Positions 15,505 to 24,949 of a stretch of DNA of 34,979 nucleotides are shown piece by piece (the first letter of the stretch is position 1; each line of letters starts with the position of its first letter). Below the pieces are notes generated by a model. That model did no database searches. It saw only the letters and a program-made list of their open reading frames with translations, and was not told the DNA's origin. Both the position numbers and the translations under genes were made by a program. Source of the stretch: an uncultured Bacteroidales bacterium. Lineage in GTDB: Bacteria; Bacteroidota; Bacteroidia; Bacteroidales; Bacteroidaceae. The DNA lies in NCBI GenBank assembly GCA_902802285.1, contig CADCLI010000004.1, forward strand, positions 1-34,979. Reading direction: 5' to 3'.

Positions 15505-16902
15505 GTGCACAACGACAATAATGACATACTGAGGAGTGAGGCGCGATACCGCAGGCTCACGGAGACTCCGGTTCCACGGCTTGTTCTGAGCCTGGCGGTG
15601 CCTACCATTATCAGTATGTCCATATCAGCCATCTACAATATTGTGGATTCATGGTTTGTGGGCCACATCAGCACAGTCGCTACGGCGGGTGTGGGTGTGG
15701 CTTTCGCATATCAGTCACTCATACAGGCTACGGGATTCTTTTTTGGGCACGGATCGGGCAACTACATGTCCCGTGCGCTGGGTGCCCGCGATGCCGAGGG
15801 CGCAGGCAAGATGGCGGCTACGGGATTCCTGTCATCGTTCCTGATAGGTATTGTCTTTATGGTGCTGGGCATGCTTTTTGTGACGCCTCTGTCACGTCTT
15901 TTAGGTGCTACGCCCGATGTGGTGCCTTACTCAAACGCCTACCTCCAGTGGATTCTGATTGCAACTCCGTTCCTGATATCGCAGATGACGCTAAACAACC
16001 AGTTGCGTCTGCAGGGCAATGCCATGCTGGCAATGATTGGCATTGCGGTGGGAATGGTGCTGAACATATTCTTTGACTGGCTGCTGATAAACCGGTTGGG
16101 GATGGGAGTTAGCGGCGCGTCATTGGCTACACTGATCAGTCAGTTCATATCGTGGTGCCTGTTGCTGTGGGCTACCACACTGCCGGGTAACGTACATATA
16201 AGTCTGCGCAACTTTGCTCCGTCACTGGAGCGTTACCGCGAGATCGGGGCGGGCGGACTGCCGTCGCTGATGCGTCAGTCTCTGTCCAGCATATCGGCCA
16301 TATGTATGAACTGGGCGGCTGCAAGCTATGCATTGGAGGGGCAGGAGGCATCGACCATTGCAGCGTTTACCGTGGTGGCGCGTGTTATGCAGACCGCGAT
16401 GGCGGTGATTCTGGGCGTGGGTCAGGGATTCCAGCCAGTGTGCGGATTCAATTGGGGTGCAAAACTATATGGCAGAGTAAGGGAGTCTTACCTTTTTACA
16501 ATAGGATTATGCGTGGTAATACTGCTGGTTACATCGGCAGCGGGATGGATATTTGCACCTGAGATAATTGCTTTCTTCCGTGATGAGGATCCGGAACTTA
16601 TACGGATTGGAACGGTGGTGCTGCGCTGGCAGTGCGTGGCTTTCCCGTTAGTGGGACTTACCACTCCAACCAATATGCTGCTGCAGAATATACGCCGAAC
16701 CGGACGTGCCACATTGCTGGCTATGATGCGTCACGGAATAGCGTTTTATCCCACGCTCTTTATAATGCCTGCCATCTGGGGCTTGCAGGGCCTGGAGGCC
16801 ACAATGGCTACGGCCGATCTGCTTACATTCAGCCTGGCTCTGCCGTTTGCCGTCAGTATGATACGGGACCTTTCCGCCCGTGAAAAAGGCGAATTTTCAT
16901 AA
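15505..16902 (+). CDS. MATE-family multidrug/cation antiporter
   Basis: The product has 465 residues and about 12 transmembrane segments, the family norm. The pattern at the start, PVPRLVLSLAVPTIISMSISAIYNIVDSWFVGHIS, is typical for MATE exporters of the inner membrane, which use a Na+ or H+ gradient. The start is GTG at 15505: an in-frame stop lies at 15478-15480, and the next in-frame ATG would remove the beginning of the first helix. It lies 31 nt after the acyl-CoA dehydrogenase gene and could be read through from that operon. The substrate is unknown. Confidence 0.88.
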   Translation: MHNDNNDILRSEARYRRLTETPVPRLVLSLAVPTIISMSISAIYNIVDSWFVGHISTVATAGVGVAFAYQSLIQATGFFFGHGSGNYMSRALGARDAEGAGKMAATGFLSSFLIGIVFMVLGMLFVTPLSRLLGATPDVVPYSNAYLQWILIATPFLISQMTLNNQLRLQGNAMLAMIGIAVGMVLNIFFDWLLINRLGMGVSGASLATLISQFISWCLLLWATTLPGNVHISLRNFAPSLERYREIGAGGLPSLMRQSLSSISAICMNWAAASYALEGQEASTIAAFTVVARVMQTAMAVILGVGQGFQPVCGFNWGAKLYGRVRESYLFTIGLCVVILLVTSAAGWIFAPEIIAFFRDEDPELIRIGTVVLRWQCVAFPLVGLTTPTNMLLQNIRRTGRATLLAMMRHGIAFYPTLFIMPAIWGLQGLEATMATADLLTFSLALPFAVSMIRDLSAREKGEFS

Positions 16903-16909
16903 ATCTGCA

Positions 16910-16917
16910 TACCTTTG
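16910..16917 (+). promoter_or_regulatory. -7 box for argE
   Basis: TACCTTTG matches TAnnTTTG. It sits just after the MATE stop codon and only 5 nt before ATG 16923, so the argE message would be leaderless or nearly so. No -33 TTTG is obvious. Confidence 0.5.
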
Positions 16918-16922
16918 CGCAT

Positions 16923-17975
16923 ATGGAACAACTGGAACTGCTTAAGCGGCTCATTGCCACTCCGTCAACCACCGGTTCGGAGCAGGAGGTATCGGCCATA
17001 TTGAAGGCCGATATGGAGAGTCATGGCTACAAGCCCGAGTGCATAGGGCTTAATCTTTTGTGCTATGGCCACAGTTATGATCTCGCCAAGCCTACTATTC
17101 TGCTCAACAGCCATATGGATACCGTAAAGCCGGTTGCAGGCTGGATCAGGGATCCGTTCACTCCTACCATTGAGGACGGCCGTCTGTACGGACTGGGCAG
17201 CAATGATGACGGGGCGGGGCTGGTGTCACTGCTCTATACGTTCTATGAGCTGGACAGGAAGGAGCAGTCTTACAATACCCTGTTCCTGGCTACGGTCGAG
17301 GAGGAGCGTAACGGACAGAACGGAATGAAACTGGCCGTGCAGAGCCTTCCCAAGGTGGATGTGGCACTGATAGGTGAGCCTACCGGTATGCAGCCCGCAG
17401 TGGCCGAGAAGGGCCTGATGGTGCTGGATTTTACCGTTCACGGCAAGGCCGGTCATGCTGCACGTAATGAGGGTATCAATGCTCTTTACAGGGCTACTGA
17501 GTTGATTGAAAAACTCCGCGCATTCAAGTTTGATAAGGTTTCCGATCTGCTGGGACCGGTCAAGTTCACCATTACGATGATAAATGCCGGAACACAACAT
17601 AATGTAATCCCTGATACATGCTCATTTACGGCCGATGTCCGCACTAATGAAATGTACTCCAATCATGAGGTTTTTGAAATAATAAAAGGACTTTTACCGG
17701 AGTGGTGCGATGTTCAGGCCCGTTCTTTTAACCTGAATTCATCAAGGATAGATGCAAGTCATCCCATAATACGCAAGGCTGTAAGCATGGGGCTGGTTCC
17801 ATACGGCTCGCCAACGCTTTCGGATCAGGCTGTCCTGGACTGCCCGTCATTCAAGATGGGTCCTGGTGATTCGGCCCGATCACATACTGCCGATGAGTAC
17901 ATCGGGTTGTCAGAGTTGGAGAATGCAGTGCCTGCTTACATTAAATTGCTTGACGAACTGATTATTGCTGAATAA
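16923..17975 (+). CDS. argE: M20 metallopeptidase, ArgE-type acylornithine deacylase
   Basis: The product has 350 residues, a M20 zinc hydrolase of the acetylornithine/succinyl-diaminopimelate deacylase group. Metal-binding residues are visible in LLNSHMDTVKP (His, Asp), GLGSNDDGAG (bridging Asp), TVEEER (catalytic and metal Glu), IGEPTG and the final RSHTADEYI (His). The whole sequence matches what I recall of the Bacteroidales ArgE, including EKGLMVLDFTVHGKAGHAARNEGINA and GPVKFTITMINAGTQHNVIPD. In Bacteroidales the arginine route uses succinylated intermediates, so the natural substrate may be N-succinyl- rather than N-acetyl-ornithine. An imperfect terminator-like stem overlaps the stop codon (17968-17983 then five T). 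Confidence 0.82.
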   Translation: MEQLELLKRLIATPSTTGSEQEVSAILKADMESHGYKPECIGLNLLCYGHSYDLAKPTILLNSHMDTVKPVAGWIRDPFTPTIEDGRLYGLGSNDDGAGLVSLLYTFYELDRKEQSYNTLFLATVEEERNGQNGMKLAVQSLPKVDVALIGEPTGMQPAVAEKGLMVLDFTVHGKAGHAARNEGINALYRATELIEKLRAFKFDKVSDLLGPVKFTITMINAGTQHNVIPDTCSFTADVRTNEMYSNHEVFEIIKGLLPEWCDVQARSFNLNSSRIDASHPIIRKAVSMGLVPYGSPTLSDQAVLDCPSFKMGPGDSARSHTADEYIGLSELENAVPAYIKLLDELIIAE

Positions 17976-18073
17976 ATATTCGGTTTTTGACCTATTTTAT
18001 GTGTATTAAGTGTTATAATCTGTAAAAATCACTTAAATACCCCTCAATAATATACAAAATAAAAAATAAAGAA

Positions 18074-18229
18074 TATCTTTGTACCGCAATTGCAAAACAG
18101 CATGGCTGTGGAGCATTTGCCACTATAAGATAGATAGTCCTTTTTATAAATATCATTGGGTTTCGTTTGATGTGAATCACGCGCCGCCAAAAAAGAGAAG
18201 AGATACCTTCCGGTAACTCTTCTTTTTTT
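18074..18229 (+). ncRNA. Candidate small RNA or attenuated leader
   Basis: A perfect -7 box, TATCTTTG (18074-18081), starts a unit that ends in an intrinsic terminator (18190-18229). It would give a transcript of about 140 nt. Near its 5' end is a hairpin with stem ACAGC/GCTGT nested in GCAAA/TTTGC (18091-18120). A 9-codon frame beginning at 18102 (M-A-V-E-H-L-P-L, stop) is also possible. No Rfam family is recognised. It is either a free-standing small RNA or an attenuating leader for the ATPase gene at 18263. Confidence 0.45.
18190..18229 (+). terminator. Rho-independent terminator
   Basis: The stem GAAGAG-A-TACC / GGTA-A-CTCTTC with loop TTCC is followed by seven T (18223-18229); an A-rich stretch on the left arm extends the stem. 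It lies between the TATCTTTG promoter and the ATPase gene. A possible -7 box with one mismatch (TACTTTTA, 18232-18239) follows, so the ATPase gene may be expressed separately. Confidence 0.7.
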
Positions 18230-18262
18230 ATTACTTTTACGGCAAACAAAAAACCTGTCAAT

Positions 18263-19084
18263 ATGGAAAGCGGATATGCCGACGGTATCAGCCGTATAGA
18301 AATCAACTCCCTTTGGGGCAGAAAGCACATAGTATGGGAACTGCGTCCTGACGTGAATATCCTGAGCGGTGTGAACGGAACGGGCAAGAGCACTATCCTT
18401 AACAAGACCGTGGCACGTCTGGACTACCTTGCCGGAGAGAGCCAGGATGAGACCCCTGAGGTGCAGATAGAATATTATCCGCAGGGGGCGTCAAAGATCA
18501 AATATGACGTGATACGCAGTATTGACCGTCCTCTGATGCACAGCAACCTTCTGGAGAAGATGTCCGACAAGAGTGTGGTATCGGAACTGGACTGGCAGTT
18601 ATATAAACTGCAGCGCCGTTACCTGGATTATCAGGTCAACATTGGTAACCGCACCATCCAGCTGCTGACATCGGGCGATCCGGACAAGCTCCGTGAGGCA
18701 CAGGAGATATCGGCTCCCAAGATCAGGTTCATGGACTTTATGGATGAACTATTTGCCGATACAGGAAAGAAAATAGTCCGTACCAGCAATGAGATACTGT
18801 TTGACCAGTTCGGTTCGACGCTATTGCCGTACAGCCTGTCATCGGGCGAAAAACAGCTGCTGGTGATAATGCTTACTACCCTGGTTCAGGATATGACACC
18901 GGGAGTGCTGCTTATGGATGAGCCGGAGATATCCCTTCATATTGAGTGGCAACAGCAGCTGATACAGCGTGTGCGTTCACTCAATCCCAATGTACAGATA
19001 ATAATGACCACCCATTCGCCGGCACTTATCATGGACGGTTGGATGGATGCTGTGTATGATGTGGATGATATTACGGTAAAGTGA
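18263..19084 (+). CDS. AAA/ABC-type ATPase (partner of the DUF4435 protein)
   Basis: The product has 273 residues and a complete ABC/SMC-like ATPase core. Walker A is GVNGTGKST (residues 36-44), the signature is LSSGEKQLL (from 192), Walker B is VLLMDEPEISLH (D219, E220) and the switch His is in TTHSPA (H251). No long coiled-coil or DNA-binding insert is seen, so it is shorter than RecF-like or AriA proteins as I recall them. It is followed 13 nt later by a DUF4435 gene. Such ATPase + DUF4435 pairs include the PARIS anti-phage system (AriA-AriB); a housekeeping role in Bacteroidales is equally possible. Upstream lies the candidate RNA/terminator. Confidence 0.8.
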   Translation: MESGYADGISRIEINSLWGRKHIVWELRPDVNILSGVNGTGKSTILNKTVARLDYLAGESQDETPEVQIEYYPQGASKIKYDVIRSIDRPLMHSNLLEKMSDKSVVSELDWQLYKLQRRYLDYQVNIGNRTIQLLTSGDPDKLREAQEISAPKIRFMDFMDELFADTGKKIVRTSNEILFDQFGSTLLPYSLSSGEKQLLVIMLTTLVQDMTPGVLLMDEPEISLHIEWQQQLIQRVRSLNPNVQIIMTTHSPALIMDGWMDAVYDVDDITVK

Positions 19085-19097
19085 TCAGTCCGGTGGC

Positions 19098-20162
19098 ATG
19101 AAGAGACTTACCGATAACATAAACTCACGCTACTTTGAAGCGGCCGACAGATTGCTTCCCAATAAGCGTCGCGGGCGTATCATAGCCTTTGTGGAGAGTT
19201 ATGACGATGTCTCTTTCTGGCGTCTGCTGCTGGATGAGTTTGAGACTCCGGAGCACTATTTCCAGATAATGCTGCCCAATCGGGGCGGGCTGACCAAGGG
19301 TAAGAAATCGGCCCTGCGTTCATGTATTGAACACAATGGTTTGGGTAAGAATCTGATAGCCTGTGTGGACAGTGACTATGACTGGCTGCTGCAGGGTGCC
19401 ACCCAGACATCAAAGGAGATAATCAGCAGTCCGTATGTAATCCAGACCTATGCCTATGCTATAGAGAACTATCAGTGCTGGGCGGGCAGTCTGCATCAGA
19501 TTTGTGTACAGTGTACCCTTAACGACCATCGGCTGATAGATTTCAATGCGTTCATGGAACTCTATTCCAAGGCTGTATATCCGCTGTTTGTGTGGAACGT
19601 ATGGTTCTACCGCAAGAAACTGCACAACCAGTTCAGCATGCAGGACCTGAATATCGACATACGTCTGAAAAGCGTTGATGTGCGCCGTCCTCAGGGGGCG
19701 ATCATAGGTGTACAGGAGCGTGTCGCCAGGAAACTACGCTGGCTGGAGAGCCATTATGCCGACGCTATCCCTGAGATAGCCGCTTTGCGTGAGGAACTGA
19801 CCGCAATGGGAGTGACAGAGGATAAGACCTATCTTTTTCTGCAAGGGCACCATCTTATGGAGAATGTCATCCTTAAGCTGTTGTTGCCGGTTTGCACTGT
19901 ACTCAGGCAGGAGCGTGAGGCCGAAATTCGCCGTTTTGCAGTTCATGACCAGCAATACCGCAATGAGCTAAGCGCTTATCAGCATAGCCAGATAGGACTT
20001 ACAGAAGCAATACGCAAGAATACACATTACAGGGAATGTGAGTTATATAAGAGAATGGGGAATGATGTAAGGGAATTCTTATCTATGCTTCCAGAAGGAG
20101 GGAGTGATGATAAGAAGGACGCTGAAAACCTCAAGACGGCCAATCAGCATCAGGAAGGTTGA
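19098..20162 (+). CDS. DUF4435 protein with TOPRIM-like acidic motifs
   Basis: The product has 354 residues. The N-terminal half matches DUF4435: RIIAFVESYDDVSFWRLLL with E33, then NLIACVDSDYDWLL with D91, D93 and D95. The E and DxD spacing is that of a TOPRIM fold, as in AriB of PARIS and in OLD-type nucleases, so a metal-dependent nuclease or related activity is plausible. The C-terminal part is helical and unrecognised. The last 28 residues are encoded by DNA that is also the antisense of the trkH 3' end (84-nt overlap, 20079-20162). The pairing with the ATPase suggests a two-protein complex. The activity is inferred and not shown. Confidence 0.75.
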   Translation: MKRLTDNINSRYFEAADRLLPNKRRGRIIAFVESYDDVSFWRLLLDEFETPEHYFQIMLPNRGGLTKGKKSALRSCIEHNGLGKNLIACVDSDYDWLLQGATQTSKEIISSPYVIQTYAYAIENYQCWAGSLHQICVQCTLNDHRLIDFNAFMELYSKAVYPLFVWNVWFYRKKLHNQFSMQDLNIDIRLKSVDVRRPQGAIIGVQERVARKLRWLESHYADAIPEIAALREELTAMGVTEDKTYLFLQGHHLMENVILKLLLPVCTVLRQEREAEIRRFAVHDQQYRNELSAYQHSQIGLTEAIRKNTHYRECELYKRMGNDVREFLSMLPEGGSDDKKDAENLKTANQHQEG

Positions 20163-21542
20163 GAACCATTTGCCGATGGTCGGCATATCGTCCCAGGGGA
20201 TGTTGCATCCGTGATAACCTATGGTAAGGCCTATATTGCTGAGACATGAAAGTGAAATACCGTATGCCTCGGCTATGTCTATTCCGATAGCCAGATAAAA
20301 GAACCATCCCACAAACACAAGAGCGAAGAAGAAAATGCTGAATGTCAATACACTCTGCCTGGTTGAAGGGGGTATGACCTTGTTGTTGACACGTACCGGC
20401 AGTATTGCATTGGGGTGAAGTATGCGGTTGAATTCATTGCGCATGGATTTGATCAGTATGGCTATGCGTATGGATTTCATACCGCCTGTGGTAGAACCTG
20501 CACAGGCGCCGAAATACATGCACATACCAAGTGTCATCCAAATGAACGGTGGCCACTGGGTATAATCGGTCGATGTGAAACCCGTGGTGGTGATAATGGC
20601 GGTTACATGGAACAATGCGTTGCGCAATGCCGATGAGCCGTTGTAGGGGGTTGATATGAAAAGGCTTACGCCTACTATAAAGGTAAATATGAGCAGGAAC
20701 ATAAGGTACCATTTGAACTGGGTATCCTCAATCAGCTTGTGTACCTTGCCGCGGAATATCACAAAGAACAGCAGACCGTAGTTGATGCCTGACAGGAACA
20801 TGAAGAATGTTATTACATACTCAACCGAGTGAGAGTTGAAGTAGGCTATGCTGGTATTCTTGGTGGAGAAACCTCCGGTAGCCGCAGTAGTAAGGGCGTG
20901 GTTTACACTGTCAAATACTCCCATGCCGCAGAACCTTAAGGCAACGGCGCACAAGACTGTTATCAATACGTATACCGTGATTATCCACCGGCCGCTGACA
21001 CTGATTCGTGGGTGGAGCTTGCTGTGAGTCGGTCCGATGGCCTCGGCTGCGAATAACTGAACCTCACCTACACCGAATATAGGTAGTACTGCTACCGTAA
21101 AGAACACGATACCCAAACCGCCGATCCATTGTGTAAGGCTGCGCCAGAACAGCAGGCCGTGAGGTATCACCTCGACATCCTGTATGATAGTGGCGCCTGT
21201 GGTGGTGAAACCGGACATGGTCTCAAAATAGGCATCCGTGAATGATGGAATATAACCGCTGATGTAATATGGAAGCGATCCGAAAATGGAGAACAGGACC
21301 CAGCTTAGAGCTACAACTATATATCCGTCGCGGCGCGTCATGGCCCCCTCCTTGTGCTTGGAGCTCTTACCGATGTACAGGGCGGTCATACCTACACAGC
21401 CCGATGTGAGAGAGCCCATGATAAATCCGAACAGGTCATCCTCTCCGTAGAACACAGGGATTAGAGCACAAAGCAGCAGTATGCCTGATTCAATCAGTAG
21501 CAGTACTCCCAGTATCCTATGTATTATCTTGACGTTTATCAA
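20079..21542 (-). CDS. trkH: Trk-type potassium uptake channel subunit
   Basis: TrkH forms the K+ pore in the inner membrane and is gated by the cytoplasmic ring TrkA. The product has 487 residues, with four pore-loop repeats: MSGFTTTGATI, LTTAATGGFSTKN, AIITTTGFTSTDY and SCLSNIGLTIGYHG, each with a filter Gly. The end, IGRLEVFSVLLIITPSFWK, is family-like, so the frame is complete although it overlaps the convergent DUF4435 gene. Its start overlaps the trkA stop by 4 nt. Last gene of dxs-trkA-trkH. Confidence 0.93.
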   Translation of the reverse strand: MINVKIIHRILGVLLLIESGILLLCALIPVFYGEDDLFGFIMGSLTSGCVGMTALYIGKSSKHKEGAMTRRDGYIVVALSWVLFSIFGSLPYYISGYIPSFTDAYFETMSGFTTTGATIIQDVEVIPHGLLFWRSLTQWIGGLGIVFFTVAVLPIFGVGEVQLFAAEAIGPTHSKLHPRISVSGRWIITVYVLITVLCAVALRFCGMGVFDSVNHALTTAATGGFSTKNTSIAYFNSHSVEYVITFFMFLSGINYGLLFFVIFRGKVHKLIEDTQFKWYLMFLLIFTFIVGVSLFISTPYNGSSALRNALFHVTAIITTTGFTSTDYTQWPPFIWMTLGMCMYFGACAGSTTGGMKSIRIAILIKSMRNEFNRILHPNAILPVRVNNKVIPPSTRQSVLTFSIFFFALVFVGWFFYLAIGIDIAEAYGISLSCLSNIGLTIGYHGCNIPWDDMPTIGKWFSTFLMLIGRLEVFSVLLIITPSFWKHR

Positions 21543-22876
21543 TTGAAATACTTTTCTATTGTCTTAATCATTCCTTCCAGACAGAATACTACCACATGGT
21601 CGCCGGGTAGAATCTGGGTATTGCCGGTAACAATCAGAGCCTCCTTGTTGCGGATAAGACCGCCGATGGTCACTCCGCGCGGCAGAGATATGTCTTTGAC
21701 AAGACTGCGGGTGATCCTGGCACCATCCATCACGTTGAACTCGGCCACATCGGCGTTGGCAAACGTGAGGCACTTGACGTTGGTGACATCAGCATCGAGC
21801 ATCATCTGGTAGATATGGCTGGCTGCAATCTTTTTCTTGTTGATTACGGTACCGATGTCAAGTTTCTCAGCCATGTTGATGTAGTCGATGTTCTCAACCT
21901 CGGCAATGGTTTTGGTCACACCGAACCGCTTGGCTGCAAGGCAGGCAAGTATATTGGTTTCGGAGTTGTCGGTCAGGGCAACGAAAGCTTCGGTGTGCTG
22001 TATGCCCTCGCTCATGAGCAGGCTGGGGTCACGGCCGTCACCGTTTATTATCATTACCCTGTCATCTACAAGTTCGGTAAGCCGGTTGCAGCGCTCCAGG
22101 TCACTCTCGATTATCTTGAGGTTCATGTAGTCCGGCATGAGTTGCGCAGTGCGTACGGCGATGCGGCTGCCTCCCATTATGATGACATCACGTACATCGG
22201 GAAGCTCCTCCTTGCCGGCGATACGGCGGATGTGCGGGATGTGTTTTTTCATTGTCATGAAGTATACCAGGTCGCCGGCCTGCATCGTGTCGTGGCCGCT
22301 TGGAATAATGGTAACGCCTTCACGCAGGATTGCCACTATATGGTAAGGGAGTTCCTTGCCCAGTTCGGCCAGTGGCTTGTTGAGTATCTGTGCGTTGTCG
22401 CGCAACTTGATGCCCATCATGACAAGGGCACCGCCTGCAAATTCCCACCACTGACGGATCCAACTCAGTTTCATTCCGTCAACTATATCTTTAGCTGCCA
22501 GTAACTCAGGATAGATAAGTGAATCCAGACCGATACTGTTGAAGTATTCCATGTGTTTGGGCTGGAGATACTCGTAGTTGTTGATTCTGGCTACTGTCTT
22601 CTTGGCACCCAGATGGTGCGCAAGCTGGGCTGATATAAGGTTGCGGCTTTCATCGGTCGTGACTGCCACAAAGAGGTCGGCACTGCCGGCACCTGCCTCC
22701 TTAAGGCCATGCAGCGATACAGGAGATTCCTGAATGGTAAGCAGATCGAAACTGGAATCGAGACGGGCCAGTTTCTCGGGGCTCTCGTCTATCAGAACTA
22801 TGTCCTGATTCTCTCCGGCCAGAAGTTTGGCCAGGTGTATACCTACATTTCCGGCTCCTGCAATAACTATTTTCAT
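21539..22876 (-). CDS. trkA: Trk potassium channel regulatory subunit TrkA
   Basis: The product has 445 residues with two copies of the RCK unit. The first Rossmann motif is [31 protein letters not shown] at the N-terminus. The second is [18 protein letters not shown] near the middle. Each is followed by a TrkA-C domain (the second ends [21 protein letters not shown]). NAD(H) or nucleotide binding by these domains gates TrkH. The start overlaps the end of dxs, and its stop overlaps trkH, so the three genes are translationally coupled. Confidence 0.93.
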   Translation of the reverse strand: MKIVIAGAGNVGIHLAKLLAGENQDIVLIDESPEKLARLDSSFDLLTIQESPVSLHGLKEAGAGSADLFVAVTTDESRNLISAQLAHHLGAKKTVARINNYEYLQPKHMEYFNSIGLDSLIYPELLAAKDIVDGMKLSWIRQWWEFAGGALVMMGIKLRDNAQILNKPLAELGKELPYHIVAILREGVTIIPSGHDTMQAGDLVYFMTMKKHIPHIRRIAGKEELPDVRDVIIMGGSRIAVRTAQLMPDYMNLKIIESDLERCNRLTELVDDRVMIINGDGRDPSLLMSEGIQHTEAFVALTDNSETNILACLAAKRFGVTKTIAEVENIDYINMAEKLDIGTVINKKKIAASHIYQMMLDADVTNVKCLTFANADVAEFNVMDGARITRSLVKDISLPRGVTIGGLIRNKEALIVTGNTQILPGDHVVVFCLEGMIKTIEKYFN

Positions 22877-24810
22877 TGTTCTGGTTTTTCGGTTGCTGAT
22901 GTCAGTTCACGCAGAGTGCTGATGATGGCATCTTCGTCAATGTGACAAAGATGCAGAAGTTGAGGAGTAGAGCCGTGCTCGATAAACCTGTCAGGCAGCC
23001 CCATACGTCTTATTACAGGGCTAAAGCCGTTATCGGCCATGTATTCCACGACAGCGGTGCCCAATCCTCCGGTAACCGTGCCGTTCTCAATGGTTATGAT
23101 CCGGCCGAACCTCTTTCCGACTTCATTGAGTATAGAAGTGTCTATGGGCTTGAGAAAACGCATGTCATACAATGCTGCGCTCATTCCGCTCTCCTTCTCC
23201 CAAGACAGGATGGCCTGCTCCGCCAGATTGCCTATCGGTCCGATGGAGAGTATCGCCACGTCATCACCTTCCTTTATCTTACGTCCGGTTCCTATCACAA
23301 CAGGCTCAAATGGCTTGCGCCAGTCGGCCAGTATGCCCCGGCCCCGAGGATATCGGATGATAAAAGGTCCCTGATCCGGTAACTGGGCGGTGTACATAAG
23401 GTTACGCAGTTCTATCTCGTCATATGGAGATGCTATCGTGAGGTTCGGTATTGGCCTGAGGAATGCCAGGTCAAATGCACCATGGTGAGTGGGACCGTCC
23501 TCACCAACAAGTCCGGCGCGGTCAAGACAGAGTACCACATTCAGTTTCTGGATGGCAACATCGTGAATCAGATTGTCGTATGCACGCTGCATGAACGAGG
23601 AGTAGATGTTGCAGAAAGGCATCATGCCCTCTTTGGCCAGACCTCCAGAAAATGTCACGGCATGCCCTTCGGCGATTCCGACGTCAAAACAGCGGTCCGG
23701 ATAGACTTTCATGGGTATATCCATGCTGCATCCTATAGGCATGGCGGGAGTTATTCCGATGATTGCTGAGTTCTCTTTCATGAGTTCCAGCAGGGTCTCG
23801 CCGAATACATCCTGAAACAGGGGAGGCAGGCCTTCACCATTGCGCACTATGCGTTCGCCGGTTACTTTGTCAAAAAGACCCGGAGCATGCCAGATTGCCG
23901 AATCCCTTTCGGCCGGTTCGTAGCCCTTGCCCTTGACTGTCTTGATGTGCAACAGTTTGGGGCCGTGCATGTTTTTGATGTTGCTGAGTATGCGGACCAG
24001 GTTCTGTACGTTGTGACCGTCAACAGGACCGAAATAACGGATGTCCATACCCTCGAACATGTTGTTCTGATGGGTTAACTTGATCTTGATGCGGTTGTTC
24101 CGGCGGATTATGTTCCGACGCCGCTGTTCTGTCATCAGCCCCATTTTCTGAAGCAGCCTTGAGACATAATAACGGAACTTGTTATATGAACGCGAAGTGT
24201 GCAGCTGAGTGAGATAACTGCGCATTCCGCCTACGCTCTGTGAAATGCTCATGTCATTGTCGTTGAGAATGATGAGCAGATCATTGTCCGTGATTGATGC
24301 GTTGTTTATACCTTCGAAAGCCAATCCTCCGCTCATGGCGCCGTCACCTATCACGGCAACCACGCGACGTGAGGAATGACCGTTGCGCTTATCGGCCACA
24401 GCCATTCCAAGAGCTGCTGATATGGAATTTGATGCATGTCCGGCGGTAAAGGTGTCATATTCACTCTCATCGGGTGACGGAAATGGTTTGAGCCCTCCGA
24501 ATTTACGGTTGGTACAGAAACGGTCACGACGTCCGGTAAGTATCTTGTGGCCGTAAGCCTGATGTCCCACGTCCCACACTATACGGTCATCGGGCGTGTT
24601 GAAGACATAGTGGAGCGCTACAGTCAGTTCGACGGTTCCCAGGCTGGAACCGAAATGACCCGGATTATGGGACAATTCGTCTATTATCATCCCTCTGAGT
24701 TCAGAGCACACCTGTGTCAATTGCTCCGGAGCCAGCTTTTTCAGGTCGTCAGGACTGTCTATCTTGTCCAGCAGACTGTTTAAGGAATGTCCCTCTTCGG
24801 CTTTCTGCAT
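22873..24810 (-). CDS. dxs: 1-deoxy-D-xylulose-5-phosphate synthase
   Basis: Dxs joins pyruvate and glyceraldehyde-3-phosphate with thiamine diphosphate in the first step of the MEP isoprenoid route. The product has 645 residues. Visible motifs are the N-terminal [19 protein letters not shown] and [16 protein letters not shown], the thiamine/Mg motif [17 protein letters not shown]...[12 protein letters not shown], and the C-terminal [18 protein letters not shown] and RYPRG. It is the first gene of the leftward dxs-trkA-trkH operon and is divergent from murF-alr across 139 nt. Confidence 0.95.
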   Translation of the reverse strand: MQKAEEGHSLNSLLDKIDSPDDLKKLAPEQLTQVCSELRGMIIDELSHNPGHFGSSLGTVELTVALHYVFNTPDDRIVWDVGHQAYGHKILTGRRDRFCTNRKFGGLKPFPSPDESEYDTFTAGHASNSISAALGMAVADKRNGHSSRRVVAVIGDGAMSGGLAFEGINNASITDNDLLIILNDNDMSISQSVGGMRSYLTQLHTSRSYNKFRYYVSRLLQKMGLMTEQRRRNIIRRNNRIKIKLTHQNNMFEGMDIRYFGPVDGHNVQNLVRILSNIKNMHGPKLLHIKTVKGKGYEPAERDSAIWHAPGLFDKVTGERIVRNGEGLPPLFQDVFGETLLELMKENSAIIGITPAMPIGCSMDIPMKVYPDRCFDVGIAEGHAVTFSGGLAKEGMMPFCNIYSSFMQRAYDNLIHDVAIQKLNVVLCLDRAGLVGEDGPTHHGAFDLAFLRPIPNLTIASPYDEIELRNLMYTAQLPDQGPFIIRYPRGRGILADWRKPFEPVVIGTGRKIKEGDDVAILSIGPIGNLAEQAILSWEKESGMSAALYDMRFLKPIDTSILNEVGKRFGRIITIENGTVTGGLGTAVVEYMADNGFSPVIRRMGLPDRFIEHGSTPQLLHLCHIDEDAIISTLRELTSATEKPEQ

Positions 24811-24836
24811 CCTAGGTTATTTGTTGTTTCAAACGG

Positions 24837-24844
24837 CAAATGTA
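24837..24844 (-). promoter_or_regulatory. Candidate -7 box for dxs-trkA-trkH
   Basis: On the minus strand the sequence is TACATTTG, 26 nt before the dxs ATG. It shares the 139-nt divergent region with the murF-alr promoter. Confidence 0.45.
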
Positions 24845-24916
24845 CCAAATAAGTATGAATGTTGGGTCTTTTATATTACATATTGCTTTTTTTTAATATG
24901 GTGACGAAATAATCAT

Positions 24917-24924
24917 TATCTTTG
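24917..24924 (+). promoter_or_regulatory. -7 box for murF-alr
   Basis: TATCTTTG matches the -7 consensus and lies 25 nt before ATG 24950. A T-rich tract is found upstream; no TTTG at the expected -33 spacing is visible. Confidence 0.5.
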
Positions 24925-24949
24925 GCAAACAAGAAGAATCTGTTTAAAA

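Noticed and set aside
18074..18229. 6S RNA, SRP RNA or a known riboswitch
   Set aside because: The 5' and 3' parts are not complementary as in 6S RNA, the SRP apical loop signature is absent, and no riboswitch core that I know fits.
18074..20162. A retron or reverse-transcriptase system suggested by RNA + ATPase + TOPRIM-like protein
   Set aside because: No reverse transcriptase motif (YxDD) is found in any frame of this part of the window, and the RNA shows no msr/msd-like end pairing.
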